From positions 806,001 through 870,000 of the forward strand of contig PNKY01000001.1 in NCBI GenBank assembly GCA_013822765.1: a stretch of 64,000 bases of DNA. Reading direction: 5' to 3'. The first letter of the stretch is position 1; each line of letters starts with the position of its first letter. The translations under genes were made by a program, and so were the position numbers. This document shows, one piece after another, positions 50,864 through 60,511 of the stretch. The notes beneath the pieces are model-generated. The model was not told the origin of the DNA. It worked only from the letters and a program-made list of their open reading frames with translations, and did no database searches. The stretch is from Rhodospirillum sp. (GTDB lineage: Bacteria; Pseudomonadota; Alphaproteobacteria; Dongiales; Dongiaceae).

Positions 50864-51219
50864 GCGCCGTAAACCACGAAAGCGCGAATTTCGCTGTCGG
50901 CGACTCGCGCGGTAGAGACCAAATTAACCATACGAATCAGCCGTCTTGTGAGCCAGAGTCGCTTGGCATTTGCGCAACAGTCGCTGAAAAACCGCATCAA
51001 GCATTTGTGAAAACGAGGACGCGATTCCTTGACGGCCATCACACCTTGCCCGCAAAGCCGCGGAATAGCTGGGGTGGTAACCTTAATGAACGTCCCTCTG
51101 CGCATAGGTTCCAAACGGCTAGCGCATACGTCAGTGTGCGCGCGACTGTTGACGGAATGCGGCTCGCTCCCCAGGATTCACGACACCGGCTTTCTCTTGG
51201 GTAACAGATGGAGCGAGGC
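50864..51219. other. 356-base intergenic region upstream of the 76-residue protein gene
   Basis: No convincing gene is seen. The region contains ACCAAATTAACCATACG near 50920 and GTAACCTTAATGAACG near 51078, which are AT-rich patches that may include promoters. The segment 51111-51165 has GC-rich repeats of GCGC. A long 5' leader for the small-protein gene at 51220 is possible. Confidence 0.4.
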
Positions 51220-51450
51220 ATGCTCGAGTTCTACGTTAACTACTCGATCAATTCGGGCGCGACGCCGAAGCGCGTCCAGGTTGGTCCTTTCAACAACGTC
51301 GCGCTGGCTACGAATCAGCGCGCCATGATCGAGAACAGCTCCGGCATCTCCCACTGCTGGGTTGGCATCAGCCGCGACGACACCCGTCAGCTGCTCGAGG
51401 CCGAGACGCCGAGGATCATGCAGTTCGTGCCGGCGGCATCGGCCGCATAA
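51220..51450 (+). CDS. Small protein of unknown function (76 residues)
   Basis: The product begins MLEFYVNYSINSGATPKRVQ, contains AMIENSSGISHCWVGISRDD and ends in an Ala-rich tail. It has no signal peptide, membrane helix or known motif. GAGCGAGG precedes the ATG at 51220, and an ATG at 51208 could add four residues. It is a single-gene unit with a strong terminator 47 bases past the stop and a long upstream gap, which makes it a credible expressed gene. Confidence 0.72.
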   Translation: MLEFYVNYSINSGATPKRVQVGPFNNVALATNQRAMIENSSGISHCWVGISRDDTRQLLEAETPRIMQFVPAASAA

Positions 51451-51496
51451 CGGCGTAAGAGAACGGCGTACCCATCTCGATTTCCTCCCTGTCCAC

Positions 51497-51548
51497 AGCG
51501 GCGTGGCACCGGACGCTTCCCGAGCGTCGCCACGCCGCTCTTTTCTTT
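51497..51548 (+). terminator. Intrinsic terminator after the 76-residue protein gene
   Basis: The outer stem AGCGGCGTGGC (51497-51507) pairs with GCCACGCCGCT (51529-51539). The inner GACGCT (51512-51517) pairs with AGCGTC (51523-51528), and the tail reads TCTTTTCTTT. It also lies at the 3' end of the convergent glycosyltransferase gene. Confidence 0.9.
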
Positions 51549-51558
51549 GGAGTCCTCG

Positions 51559-52815
51559 CTACCTCGGCAAGAGATCGGCCACGACCGCGCGAAACCGGTC
51601 CAGGCTGAACTGGCGTTCCGCCCGCTCGCGCGCCTTGGTGCGGAGCCGGGCCCTGAGGCCGGCATCGTTCGCCAGCCGTCTCAGGCAGTCGGCCGCGTGG
51701 CCGATGTCCGGCTCCGCCCATTGGGCGCCGGGCGGCACCGACGCGTATTCGGCGGGCTGCACCGGGACCTTGTCGAACGCGACCAGCAGGGCGTTGTCCG
51801 GATCCAGCATGTCCATCACCCCCGACCAGCCGGTCGCGACGATGGCGGTGCCGAGCCACATCGCCTCCGCGATGAAAAGGCCGAAGCCTTCGGCGCGGTG
51901 CAGCGAGAGCAGGACGTCGGTGCAGCGGACCAGCGCCGCCAGGTCGCGCGGCGGGAGATTGCGATCGATGATGCGGACATTCGGCATTTCCGCCGTCAAT
52001 CCGCGCAGCCGCTCCACGTGTGCTGGGTGCTGGTCCGCGCCGCTGACCTTGAGCACCAGCTGGGCCTCGTTGGCACTCGGGAAGGCGCGGCGGAAAGCGG
52101 CGATAGCGCCCATCGGGTTCTTGCGCGCCCAGTGCGAGGACAGGTCGAACGGCGCCAGCACGGTAAAGGGCTGCTCCGGCAGCCCGAAATCGACACGGCC
52201 GAGCGATGAGGCCACCGGCTCGGGAACGGGCAGCGGCACATAGCGGACGGTCTTCTTGCCCGGCAGGCCGCGCGAGAAGGTGTCATGGACGAAGCGCGAG
52301 GACACCCAGATCTCGTCCATCAACGCGGCCCAAGGCAGCCAGGCGCGCGGAATGCGGTCCAGCTCCCACCACCAATAGCCCACCAGGCGCTTGCCGCGGC
52401 AGATGCGCGGGCCGAAGTGGCTGAGCAGCGGCACCATTTGCGGCGGGTTGACACAGAACACCATGGTGCCGCTGGCGGGCGCCGCCGCCCGAGGCTGCGC
52501 CGGGCCAGCTATCGGGCGCAGCACGGGGCTGCAGTCCATCGGATGGACCGGCACACCCGAAGCCTCCAGGCCGGCGCGCAGAATCTGCGCCGCGCGCGCC
52601 ACGCCGATGTTGAGCTCGAAGCCGCCGAGGATCGAAACGGGCGGGCCACCTGCGCTCGGCTCTTCGCGCGCGCGGCTCACGCGCGCGCGGATCACGGCAT
52701 CGAGGTAGCGGCGTGCCGCGGTCGGCGCGACGGTGCCAAGGCCTCGGCAGATCAATCCCGACAATCTGTCGGGCGTGAAGCTGCGTGCAGGAATCCAGTC
52801 GGTGGGAACACTCAT
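51559..52815 (-). CDS. Glycosyltransferase family 4 protein
   Basis: The 418-residue GT-B enzyme has ILGGFELNIGVARAAQIL in the acceptor half and the nucleotide-sugar region LLSLHRAEGFGLFIAEAMWLG with the E...E signature in the C-terminal half. WARKNPMGAIAAFRRAFPS links the two. It probably transfers a sugar to a growing surface polysaccharide. The ATG at 52815 is preferred over a GTG at 52851. It is the leftmost gene of the polysaccharide cluster. Confidence 0.84.
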   Translation of the reverse strand: MSVPTDWIPARSFTPDRLSGLICRGLGTVAPTAARRYLDAVIRARVSRAREEPSAGGPPVSILGGFELNIGVARAAQILRAGLEASGVPVHPMDCSPVLRPIAGPAQPRAAAPASGTMVFCVNPPQMVPLLSHFGPRICRGKRLVGYWWWELDRIPRAWLPWAALMDEIWVSSRFVHDTFSRGLPGKKTVRYVPLPVPEPVASSLGRVDFGLPEQPFTVLAPFDLSSHWARKNPMGAIAAFRRAFPSANEAQLVLKVSGADQHPAHVERLRGLTAEMPNVRIIDRNLPPRDLAALVRCTDVLLSLHRAEGFGLFIAEAMWLGTAIVATGWSGVMDMLDPDNALLVAFDKVPVQPAEYASVPPGAQWAEPDIGHAADCLRRLANDAGLRARLRTKARERAERQFSLDRFRAVVADLLPR

Positions 52816-53255
52816 CGGACGAACTGCAGCCTGGAACTGCGGCGTCGGCACGTCGGACCATCATCGCAGATGAGAGAATGGAGTCCTGTGCGGGGAGCAA
52901 AGGAAATCAGCGCCAACCGGCATTCACGCGTGCGCGCAGCACCAAGCCTGTCGTTGCTCATTCCGGGATCATTGCGAGCTCATCACTCTGTTCGCACCCC
53001 TCTGCCAAAGCTTAGCATAGCGATGCGATAGTTCGCAGTGACTCGTGCTCCAGCTCGTGACGAACATCACTGCGTTCGAGCCGGCGGCAACCGGCCGCGT
53101 GGGGACCACCGTCGCGGCCTACCGTTGTGAAAGTGCCATGCGGAGTGCGCGCGGTGACCGGTGAATCCTTGGCGTGGTGCACCGCCGTCGCGATCGAGCC
53201 GATGGTTGAGCACGGCTGTCGCGTCAGCCAGCGGCGATGGTCGCTCAGGCACCGC
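52816..53255. other. 440-base region without a supported gene
   Basis: Short frames occur on both strands, but none has a domain or good start. Near 53040-53065 the words CTCGTGCTCCAGCTCGTGACG show a tandem CTCGTG repeat. A GC-rich inverted stretch (GCCGGCGGCAACCGGCCG) lies near 53080-53098. The promoter for the glycosyltransferase gene at 52815 should be at its left end. Confidence 0.4.
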
Positions 53256-54011
53256 TCACCGCTCGGCGAGACTTGCGGTCCATTCGGCAAGGCGTTCCCT
53301 GGGCACCAGATACCAGTCCCACATGCCGCGATCGCAGATCCGCATCCAGGCTTCCGGGTCCTCGACCGCTGCCCCGAACAGGTCGCCGACGACGTAGCCC
53401 ATGGAATCCGCCTGGGCCAGAAGGGTGCGCACGGTGTGGCCGTAGGGCTCGTATGTCGCCATGCCGTACTCGGCGCTGATGTAGGGTCGGTCCCGCGCGA
53501 TCAGGCGGGCGGCGCCGCGCAGGCAATCTACCTCGCCGCCCTCGATGTCCATCTTGATGTAGCGAACATCCCGAATCCGGTCGACGAACGCGTCGAGCCG
53601 GCGCAGCTCGACCGTCATCGTTTCTGGTGTCACCAGGTCCGGCCTGTTGTATGAAGCGCGCCTCTTCAAGCCGCTTTCCGCGGGCGTTCCCTTCGCGTGC
53701 ACGAATTCCGCCAGGCCGTCATCCGCGCCAAGCGCAAACGGATATATCCTGATCTGCGAAGGCAGATGCCTGGCCTGCAGCCACGCAAAGATATTCGGCA
53801 GAGGTTCAAAGGCATGAACCGAGCCGCCCGACCCGACCAGTTCCGCAAAGACCAACGTGTGGCGCGCGTGGTGCGCGCCGACGTCGATCACCGTGTCGCC
53901 CGGTCTGATGAGACGCCGATAGGTCGATTCAAGAACCGCCTCGAAGTCTGGAACGATCCCCGCCCGGCGAAGCGACTGTATGACTTCGGTATGTGCGATG
54001 GCGCGCTGCAT
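53256..54011 (-). CDS. FkbM-family methyltransferase
   Basis: The 251-residue SAM-dependent methyltransferase has the binding motif GDTVIDVGAHHARHTLVFAE, the acidic FEPLPN after strand 2 and the FkbM motif YIKMDIEGGEVDCLRGA. Members O-methylate sugars or other hydroxyl groups, often in glycan clusters. The ATG at 54011 is supported by GGAGGAAT 8 bases upstream; the upstream TTG at 54047 is weaker. It lies 60 bases after the family 4 glycosyltransferase gene on the same strand. Confidence 0.88.
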   Translation of the reverse strand: MQRAIAHTEVIQSLRRAGIVPDFEAVLESTYRRLIRPGDTVIDVGAHHARHTLVFAELVGSGGSVHAFEPLPNIFAWLQARHLPSQIRIYPFALGADDGLAEFVHAKGTPAESGLKRRASYNRPDLVTPETMTVELRRLDAFVDRIRDVRYIKMDIEGGEVDCLRGAARLIARDRPYISAEYGMATYEPYGHTVRTLLAQADSMGYVVGDLFGAAVEDPEAWMRICDRGMWDWYLVPRERLAEWTASLAER

Positions 54012-54071
54012 GGGCGTATTCCTCCGAAGGTACGGCTGAGCCTCCAAGCCGGAACGCGGGAAGCGCCAGGA

Positions 54072-55496
54072 TCAGGTCATGCGCCGCGAGTCCGCCTGGG
54101 CAAGCTCCTGGGCTTTCAGCATGATGGATCGCGACGTGTCGTGCCACGAATGCGGGCGGAACTGCCGCGCTATCATCTGGTTCCTTTTCTCGATCTCGTC
54201 CGGGTGGTCGGCGAAGTATCGGATTCTCTCGACCCAGGCATTGAGGTCCCACGGGTCAAGATACTCCGCCAGATCACCTCCGGCCTCGGGCAGACTTCCC
54301 CCATTGGAGCAGAGGCAGAACTTGCCGAACTCAAAGCTTTCGTGAACCGGAAGCCCCCAGCCCTCGTACAGCGAGGGGTAGACGGTATAAAGGCAGCGGT
54401 CATAAAGCATCGCCAATTCGGTATCGGACACGGTCTGCAGAACATAGATTCGGCCGCGGATGCGCCAGTCCCGCGCCAGATCGGAGAGCAAGTCGTCGAC
54501 GCCCCATCCTCGCATGCCGACGAACACCAGATTCGGAATCGTGCAGCCTGCTTCGATCAAACGCAGCCAGGCTCGGTACAGGATATCGTGATTCTTGCGG
54601 CGTTCGATCGTCGACACAAACAGCACGAAAGGCGAGGCGGCGGCATCGGCGACCGCGTTGTTGCCGTCCGTCCACCCGCCCTGCGCCGCGCCGGCTGGAT
54701 GCCGGGTGGCCTGTGACAGGTCGCTTCCCAGGCGGATCACGCTGGTTTCGGGCGTCGGGCTCTGCAAGAGAGTCGTAATCTCGATGAAGTCCTGCTGGGA
54801 ACACCTGGAGATGCACAGCACATGATCGGCAACCCATGCCAGGTTGGCGACGTGCTTTGGAAACCGTTGCTCGGTGTCAGGGATCGTCAGGTGCGGAAAT
54901 TTCATCGGGATCATATCGTAGCAGGTGCCCAAGACCTTGAAGCCGTCGCGCTGCTTTCGTTCGTACAACTGGCCCAGATCGTTGTCGTTCCAGTCGCTGC
55001 CAAGCGAGACGTAAACGTCCCCGCTCCGGAGCGGGGACGGCGATGGCGGCGCCGTATTCTGCCCGGCGCGCGGGGTTGCAGAGACGTTGGTCTCGACGCG
55101 AGAGAGCAACGGCCCGAGCATTCCTGCGGCTCGACCCGCCGCCTTGCCGATGCGCCGCAGGATCTTCCCGAGGGCATTCCTCTTCTTCTTGGCTTTCGGC
55201 TTCTTGACCTTTGGCGCCTGCGGTGGGGTGCGGCCAATCTGCTCAAGCAAGGCGGTTTGCGCGGCAACCTGCTGACGGTCTACCTCGACGACGGTGCGCG
55301 TAGCCTGGTCATAGCGACAGAACCGGACGTGTTCGTCATGCGCGAGGATCCAGCGCGCCAGCCGCTGTTCGACCCGGACGACTCCGACCGCCGGCCGCCG
55401 CCAGCGCAGGAGCGTCGTCATGTTGACCCAGACGGTGCCGGCCGGCACGTGATCTGCGGCATCGCGTGTATTGTCGAGTGGGCTGCCGTCGATCAT
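54072..55496 (-). CDS. Glycosyltransferase family 4 protein with basic linker
   Basis: The 474-residue protein begins MIDGSPLDNTRDAADHVPAG. It has a lysine/arginine-rich linker at about residues 94-125 (KVKKPKAKKKRNALGKILRR) before the GT-B domain. The C-terminal domain carries LFVSTIERRKNHDILYRAW, and GWGLPVHESFEFGKF gives the nucleotide-sugar site; it resembles mannosyltransferase MtfB-like proteins. The basic linker could hold it to the membrane or DNA-like polyanions. Its start overlaps the stop of the sulfotransferase-glycosyltransferase gene (ATGA at 55493-55496). Confidence 0.87.
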   Translation of the reverse strand: MIDGSPLDNTRDAADHVPAGTVWVNMTTLLRWRRPAVGVVRVEQRLARWILAHDEHVRFCRYDQATRTVVEVDRQQVAAQTALLEQIGRTPPQAPKVKKPKAKKKRNALGKILRRIGKAAGRAAGMLGPLLSRVETNVSATPRAGQNTAPPSPSPLRSGDVYVSLGSDWNDNDLGQLYERKQRDGFKVLGTCYDMIPMKFPHLTIPDTEQRFPKHVANLAWVADHVLCISRCSQQDFIEITTLLQSPTPETSVIRLGSDLSQATRHPAGAAQGGWTDGNNAVADAAASPFVLFVSTIERRKNHDILYRAWLRLIEAGCTIPNLVFVGMRGWGVDDLLSDLARDWRIRGRIYVLQTVSDTELAMLYDRCLYTVYPSLYEGWGLPVHESFEFGKFCLCSNGGSLPEAGGDLAEYLDPWDLNAWVERIRYFADHPDEIEKRNQMIARQFRPHSWHDTSRSIMLKAQELAQADSRRMT

Positions 55497-57637
55497 GGCC
55501 TGGCCGGAGCGTTGGTGAGTGCCGCGCGGATGGCGGCGGTCATGGGAGCCAAGGTTTCCTGCCACGTCAGCTCGAGCAAGGTCTGCCGGTCCTGCGCGGT
55601 GAGCATTGGGGGCGGAGCCGACATGGCTTTTCTGAGGGCCGCGCCGAAGTCGCGACCTGGCCCCGCGATCATGACGTGAGGCATCGACATGAAACGCTCG
55701 AATCCGCGAAATGCGGTGGGCGTGCCCACTACCCATTTGCCGGAGAACAGGGCCTCGGCAGTCTTCAGGTTCGATCCGCTTCCGTCCAGGATCGGCAACA
55801 CGAACGCCTGGGCCAGTTGCTTGATCGCCGCCAGGTCCGCCGGGTGCAGCACACCAACCAGACGAAGCCTGGACCGGCTGAGCCCTTCGTATTGCCGCCC
55901 TTTCAATAACCGAGCGATCTGATCGGACGCGCCGCCGGCGACCAATATGGCCTGATCTGGCGCCAGGAATCCGACATGGTCCGTCAACACGTCGAAGAAG
56001 CCCAGATAGTTCGGGGGATGCGCGCTGGCCACGTAGAGGGCGAACGCGGTTGCCTCTGCCTGGCGCCGCCATTTCTCAAGGTCGGCAGCACTAGCTTCCC
56101 ACGGCTCGACACCGTTTGGGGCCAATTGCACGGGTACGCCGCCGTGGCGCGAGAGCGCGGCCTGATCCACAGCATTGACCGCGAACACCAGGTCGGCCTC
56201 CCGGCAAGCCGCCCGTTCCCGCTCGGCGATTGCATCCAGGAGTGGATCGGCGACCTTTGAATGGAACTTGCGCAAGATCGGCGCCTTCAACGCGCTCTCG
56301 TTGTTCTGCGAATCGTACACCAGAAGGCCAGCTCCGCGATCGCGGCGGAGCCTTTGCGCGACCGGCAGCATCCAAGGTTGTTCGAGGAACAGCAGATCGA
56401 TCTGCGCCGGGACGGCAGCAAGAATGCGCTGATAGGCCTGTTCATCTTTGGCGGCGTGTACGCCGCTCATGTAGTCGCCGGCAAACGGAACCGGAGTGCC
56501 GTCGATGACGCGCAGCGGACTTTCCAATGGAAACTCCACATCGTTCGGCCCCCACTCGCCGGCCGGATAGGCATGCGGGTCGACGCATGCGGCGGTCACC
56601 ACGTTGAGCCCGAGCCTCCTGAGTGCTGCGACGAGTTGGACACTGCGAATCTGTCCGCCATGACGGGGCGCCGCGAGCGGGTAGGTGGTCAGGAATACGA
56701 CATTCTTGCGGGATGGCGCGATGGCTTGGTGTTGAGGCGGTGTTCGAGGCCTGCTGTCGGGCCTGAGCAGTGGCCCGGTCTTGATACCGAAATGCCGGAG
56801 TGTGACGCGCATTCTTCTGGCTTCCCTGAAATACAGCAGCTCCGCTTCCCGCATCGTCGATATCTGCTCACGGATGACGGTTGGCGCCAATGAACGGATG
56901 GCGTCACAGCAATCGCGCAGGATCCCGGCGGCTTCCAAATTGGTAAGAAAGGGGCGAACGAATATTCTGGCTTCCATCTCGGCCAAGCCAAGCTGATCGT
57001 AGACGGCGCGCGCTTCGTCGACCACGTGATCCCGAGCCTTGTCGGTGCGAGAAAATATTCGGTCCTTGAAAGCGACCACCGCGTGCTCGTCGGGTCCAGC
57101 GCCGAGATACGCGTAAAGCCGCTCGATAATGCTTGGATCCTCGAAGAACACAGCGTCATAGTCGATCATCAGCACCTCGCCGCTGCCATCCACATCGGCG
57201 AGCCTGTTCAACAGGCAGATCAGCTCCAGAAGTCCGAAGAATCCGGTCTGGCCGCGGGCCCAATGGAGGTCGCCCTTGTTGGCGGCGCGTACATTCCACG
57301 ACTGCCAGAACCCCAGCTTCCTTCGATAGATGCAGACCTTCTTGCAGGCGGGAACTGCAAGATTGAGGTGGGGAAGATCATGATAGTACCAGGGATTCTT
57401 GTCGCCGAAGAGCCGCGCCGCGGACTTCTTCTCGAGATACAAGGCGCGGGTTTCGTCGCCGAGCGGACGCGTGATGCCGGGATCCTCGAATGCCGCCGGC
57501 AGGTCGACCTTGCCGGCATTCTTGAGGACACCGATATATTCGACGCCGCACATGATCTCGGGGTGAAGGTTCAGCGCCTGCGCCAACGCCGAGGTGCCGG
57601 AGCGTGGGACGCCCATCACTACAAAGTGCGGCGGCAT
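55493..57637 (-). CDS. Sulfotransferase-glycosyltransferase fusion protein
   Basis: Residues about 1-285 of 714 resemble a PAPS-dependent sulfotransferase: the 5' phosphosulfate loop is GVPRSGTSALAQALNLHP (residues 9-26), and IYRRKLGFWQSWNVRA follows. Residues about 315-714 form a GT-B glycosyltransferase: FLTTYPLAAPRHGGQIRSVQLVAAL, VNAVDQAALS and an E/G-rich end DGSGSNLKTAEALFSGKWVVG. One polypeptide may therefore add a sugar and sulfate to the same glycan. A read-through error is unlikely because one open frame spans both domains. The downstream gene overlaps it. Confidence 0.84.
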   Translation of the reverse strand: MPPHFVVMGVPRSGTSALAQALNLHPEIMCGVEYIGVLKNAGKVDLPAAFEDPGITRPLGDETRALYLEKKSAARLFGDKNPWYYHDLPHLNLAVPACKKVCIYRRKLGFWQSWNVRAANKGDLHWARGQTGFFGLLELICLLNRLADVDGSGEVLMIDYDAVFFEDPSIIERLYAYLGAGPDEHAVVAFKDRIFSRTDKARDHVVDEARAVYDQLGLAEMEARIFVRPFLTNLEAAGILRDCCDAIRSLAPTVIREQISTMREAELLYFREARRMRVTLRHFGIKTGPLLRPDSRPRTPPQHQAIAPSRKNVVFLTTYPLAAPRHGGQIRSVQLVAALRRLGLNVVTAACVDPHAYPAGEWGPNDVEFPLESPLRVIDGTPVPFAGDYMSGVHAAKDEQAYQRILAAVPAQIDLLFLEQPWMLPVAQRLRRDRGAGLLVYDSQNNESALKAPILRKFHSKVADPLLDAIAERERAACREADLVFAVNAVDQAALSRHGGVPVQLAPNGVEPWEASAADLEKWRRQAEATAFALYVASAHPPNYLGFFDVLTDHVGFLAPDQAILVAGGASDQIARLLKGRQYEGLSRSRLRLVGVLHPADLAAIKQLAQAFVLPILDGSGSNLKTAEALFSGKWVVGTPTAFRGFERFMSMPHVMIAGPGRDFGAALRKAMSAPPPMLTAQDRQTLLELTWQETLAPMTAAIRAALTNAPARP

Positions 57638-57761
57638 GCGACGCTCCGTCGATCTATGATCCTGGCAGTGCTGATGTGGGCGCAGAAGAGGAGCATCGAG
57701 CGGTCTCAGGGTCAGCGGCTTGGAGCAGCTCGGGCGTCACATGCTCGGTCGCGGATTCAAT

Positions 57762-58802
57762 TCACGCGTTCCGCGCCACGTCCGCCGTCACCATCTCCTC
57801 GACCAGCTGGGCGAACGACGTCGTGGGCGACCAGCCGAGCTCACGCCGCGCCTTGCTGGCATCGCCAAGCAGAAACTGCACCTCGGCCGGACGGTAGAAT
57901 TTCGGATCGACCTCCACCAGAATCTCCCCCGTCTTGGAATCGAGTCCCTTTTCTGCGTCGCCCTTGCCCTGCCACACAATGGCGCGGCCGATGTGGCCGA
58001 AGGCGAGTTCGACGAACTTGCGGATGGTATGGGTCTCCCCGGTCGCCAGCACATAGTCGTCAGGCTTTGCCTGCTGCAGGATGAGGTGCATGCCGGCGAC
58101 GAAATCGCGCGCATGGCCCCAGTCCCGGCTGGCGTCGAGATTGCCGAGCTGCAACGGCTGCCGCGACCCGTGCGCGATTCGGCCGACCGCCAGGGTGATC
58201 TTGCGCGTCACGAACATCTCGCCGCGCCGCGGGCTCTCGTGGTTGAACAGGATGCCGTTGGAGCCGTGCAGCCCGTGCGCCTCGCGGTAGTTGCGCACGA
58301 TCCAATAGGCGTAAAGCTTGGCGACGGCGTAGGGGCTGCGCGGATGGAACGGCGTGGTCTCGCGCTGCGGCGTTTCCTGTACCAGGCCATAGAGCTCCGA
58401 GGTCGACGCCTGATAGAACCGACAGGTCTGGGTAAGGCCGGCGGTGCGCAGCGCCTCCAGCAGCCGGAGCGTGCCGAGCGCGTCGACGTTGGCGGTGTAG
58501 TCGGCGGAATCGAAGCTGACCGCGACGTGGCTTTGCGCTGCGAGGTTGTAGATCTCGTCGGGGCGGATGCGCTCGACCAGGCGGGTCAGGGCCGTGGTGT
58601 CGGTCATGTCGCCGTGATGCAAGGTGAGCGAGCCGTCGCGCTCCGCGCCGGAATCGAGCAGGTGCTGGATGCGGGCGGTGTTGCTGCTCGAGGCGCGGCG
58701 CACGAGGCCGTGCACGCGGTAGTTCTGCGCCAGCAACAGCTCGGCGAGATAGGAACCGTCCTGTCCGGTGATGCCGGTGATGAACGCGATCTTCTGAGCC
58801 AT
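57762..58802 (-). CDS. gmd: GDP-mannose 4,6-dehydratase
   Basis: The 346-residue enzyme turns GDP-mannose into GDP-4-keto-6-deoxymannose, the precursor of fucose, rhamnose and perosamine sugars. It has the NADP motif [20 protein letters not shown], the substrate loop [18 protein letters not shown] and the catalytic [12 protein letters not shown] with its Tyr-xxx-Lys pair. Its substrate comes from ManC, encoded divergently at 58966. No downstream epimerase/reductase is next to it here, so the final sugar is open. Confidence 0.93.
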   Translation of the reverse strand: MAQKIAFITGITGQDGSYLAELLLAQNYRVHGLVRRASSSNTARIQHLLDSGAERDGSLTLHHGDMTDTTALTRLVERIRPDEIYNLAAQSHVAVSFDSADYTANVDALGTLRLLEALRTAGLTQTCRFYQASTSELYGLVQETPQRETTPFHPRSPYAVAKLYAYWIVRNYREAHGLHGSNGILFNHESPRRGEMFVTRKITLAVGRIAHGSRQPLQLGNLDASRDWGHARDFVAGMHLILQQAKPDDYVLATGETHTIRKFVELAFGHIGRAIVWQGKGDAEKGLDSKTGEILVEVDPKFYRPAEVQFLLGDASKARRELGWSPTTSFAQLVEEMVTADVARNA

Positions 58803-58965
58803 GATTTCCTATCCCCGCGGTCCGATGGGCCTTAACACGCGCACGGGCGTCGGCACAAGCATGGCGTGTCCTTGATATCCCTGCGGTCAGATTGACGGCA
58901 CTGGGCGGAGGGAGTACTAGGACTTCCTTCTAACGGGGACTTCAATCTAGCGGGGCGCGACCGAC

Positions 58966-60420
58966 GTGACGGTCCTTCCGGTCATTCTTTCTGGCGGCGC
59001 TGGCAGCCGGCTCTGGCCGGTGTCGCGTGCGCTCTATCCGAAGCCGTTCCTGCGCCTGCCCAATGGACGCACCTTGCTGTGCGCTGCATTCGAGCGCGCC
59101 GGCGCGCTCCACGGCACCCCCGACATGCTGCTGGTCACCAACCAGGACTATGCCTTTCAGTGTCACGACGAATACGCCGCCAGCGGCGCGGCCTGCGCGT
59201 TGCATTCGATCCTGGAGCCGGCGGGGCGCAACACCGCGCCCGCGATCGCGATGGCGGCGTGGTTCGCGCGCGAGCGCTGGGGCGACGATACGGTGCTGCT
59301 GGCGATCGCGGCCGATCATCTGATCGTGCCGCAGGACGCGTTCCAGAACGATGTCGATGCCGCCGTCGCGCTGGCGCACGAAGGATGGATTGCGACCTTC
59401 GGCATCCGGCCGGCTTATCCCGAGAGCGGCTACGGCTATATCGAGATCAATCGCGAACGCCCGGTCGGCGGCGGGTTCGCCACCCGCAAGTTCAAGGAGA
59501 AGCCGGCGCCGGACCTTGCCGCCAACTACATCCTCGATGGCGCGCACTACTGGAATTCCGGCATCTTCTGCATGCGCGCCGGCCTCTATCTGGAAGAGCT
59601 GGAAGCCCACCAGCCGGCGCTCGCCGCCGGCGCGGCTGCGGCCTGGGCCGCCGCGCGCGACCGCAAGGCGCGGATCGATCCCGCCTCGCGCAGCATCGAG
59701 CTCAGCCTCGACAGCTTCGGCGCGCTCGCCGACATCTCAGTCGACTACGCGGTGATCGAGCGCTCGCAGCGCGTCGCGATGGTGCCGGCGAGCTTCGAAT
59801 GGAGCGACATCGGATCGTGGCGCGCGGTCAGCGAGCTGACCGCGCCGGACACCGACGGCAACCGCATCGTCGGGCGCGCGCTGGCGCTCGACACGCGCAA
59901 CACCTTCATCCAGAGCGCGCATCGCCTGACCGCCGCGGTCGGCGTCGAGGACCTGCTGATCGTCGACACCGAGGATGCGCTGCTGGTCGCGCATGCCAGC
60001 CGCGCCCAGGACGTGAAGCGCATCACCGACCGCCTGCGCGCCGAAGGCCACGAGGCGCAAAAGCTGCACCGCACGGTGCATCGCCCGTGGGGCAGCTTCA
60101 CCGTGCTGGAGGAGAGCGCGCACCACAAGATCAAGCGGCTGTCGGTGAAGCCGGGCGCCTGCATCTCGCTGCAGATGCACCAGCACCGGAGCGAGCACTG
60201 GGTGGTGGTCGAGGGCGAGGCGCGCGTGACCAAGGATGAGGAGACCATTACGCTTGTGCGCGACCAGTCGACCTATATTCCTGCCGGCGCCAAGCATCGC
60301 TTGGAGAATGCCGGCGACGTACCGCTGATCGTCATCGAAGTGCAGACCGGGCGCTATCTCGGCGAGGACGACATCCAGCGCTTCGAGGATCGCTACGGAC
60401 GGATGTCGGACGGACAGTAG
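58966..60420 (+). CDS. manC: Mannose-1-phosphate guanylyltransferase/mannose-6-phosphate isomerase
   Basis: The 484-residue bifunctional protein has the nucleotidyl transferase signature LSGGAGSRLWPVSRALYPKP (residues 8-27) and FKEKPAP. Its C-terminal cupin isomerase shows HRPWGSFTVLEE and SLQMHQHRSEHWVVVEG. It makes GDP-mannose from mannose-1-phosphate. The start is a GTG directly at the family N-terminus. It is divergent from gmd, with both promoters in the 163-base gap, and together they feed the glycosyltransferases to the left. Confidence 0.95.
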   Translation: MTVLPVILSGGAGSRLWPVSRALYPKPFLRLPNGRTLLCAAFERAGALHGTPDMLLVTNQDYAFQCHDEYAASGAACALHSILEPAGRNTAPAIAMAAWFARERWGDDTVLLAIAADHLIVPQDAFQNDVDAAVALAHEGWIATFGIRPAYPESGYGYIEINRERPVGGGFATRKFKEKPAPDLAANYILDGAHYWNSGIFCMRAGLYLEELEAHQPALAAGAAAAWAAARDRKARIDPASRSIELSLDSFGALADISVDYAVIERSQRVAMVPASFEWSDIGSWRAVSELTAPDTDGNRIVGRALALDTRNTFIQSAHRLTAAVGVEDLLIVDTEDALLVAHASRAQDVKRITDRLRAEGHEAQKLHRTVHRPWGSFTVLEESAHHKIKRLSVKPGACISLQMHQHRSEHWVVVEGEARVTKDEETITLVRDQSTYIPAGAKHRLENAGDVPLIVIEVQTGRYLGEDDIQRFEDRYGRMSDGQ

Positions 60421-60511
60421 AGCGCCGGGTCGCATTTAACGCCAATTGGTTGTGTTCCGATTGATGTAGGCATATTGTGAAGGGCCTTCTCGATAGCGAG
60501 GGGAGTTGACG

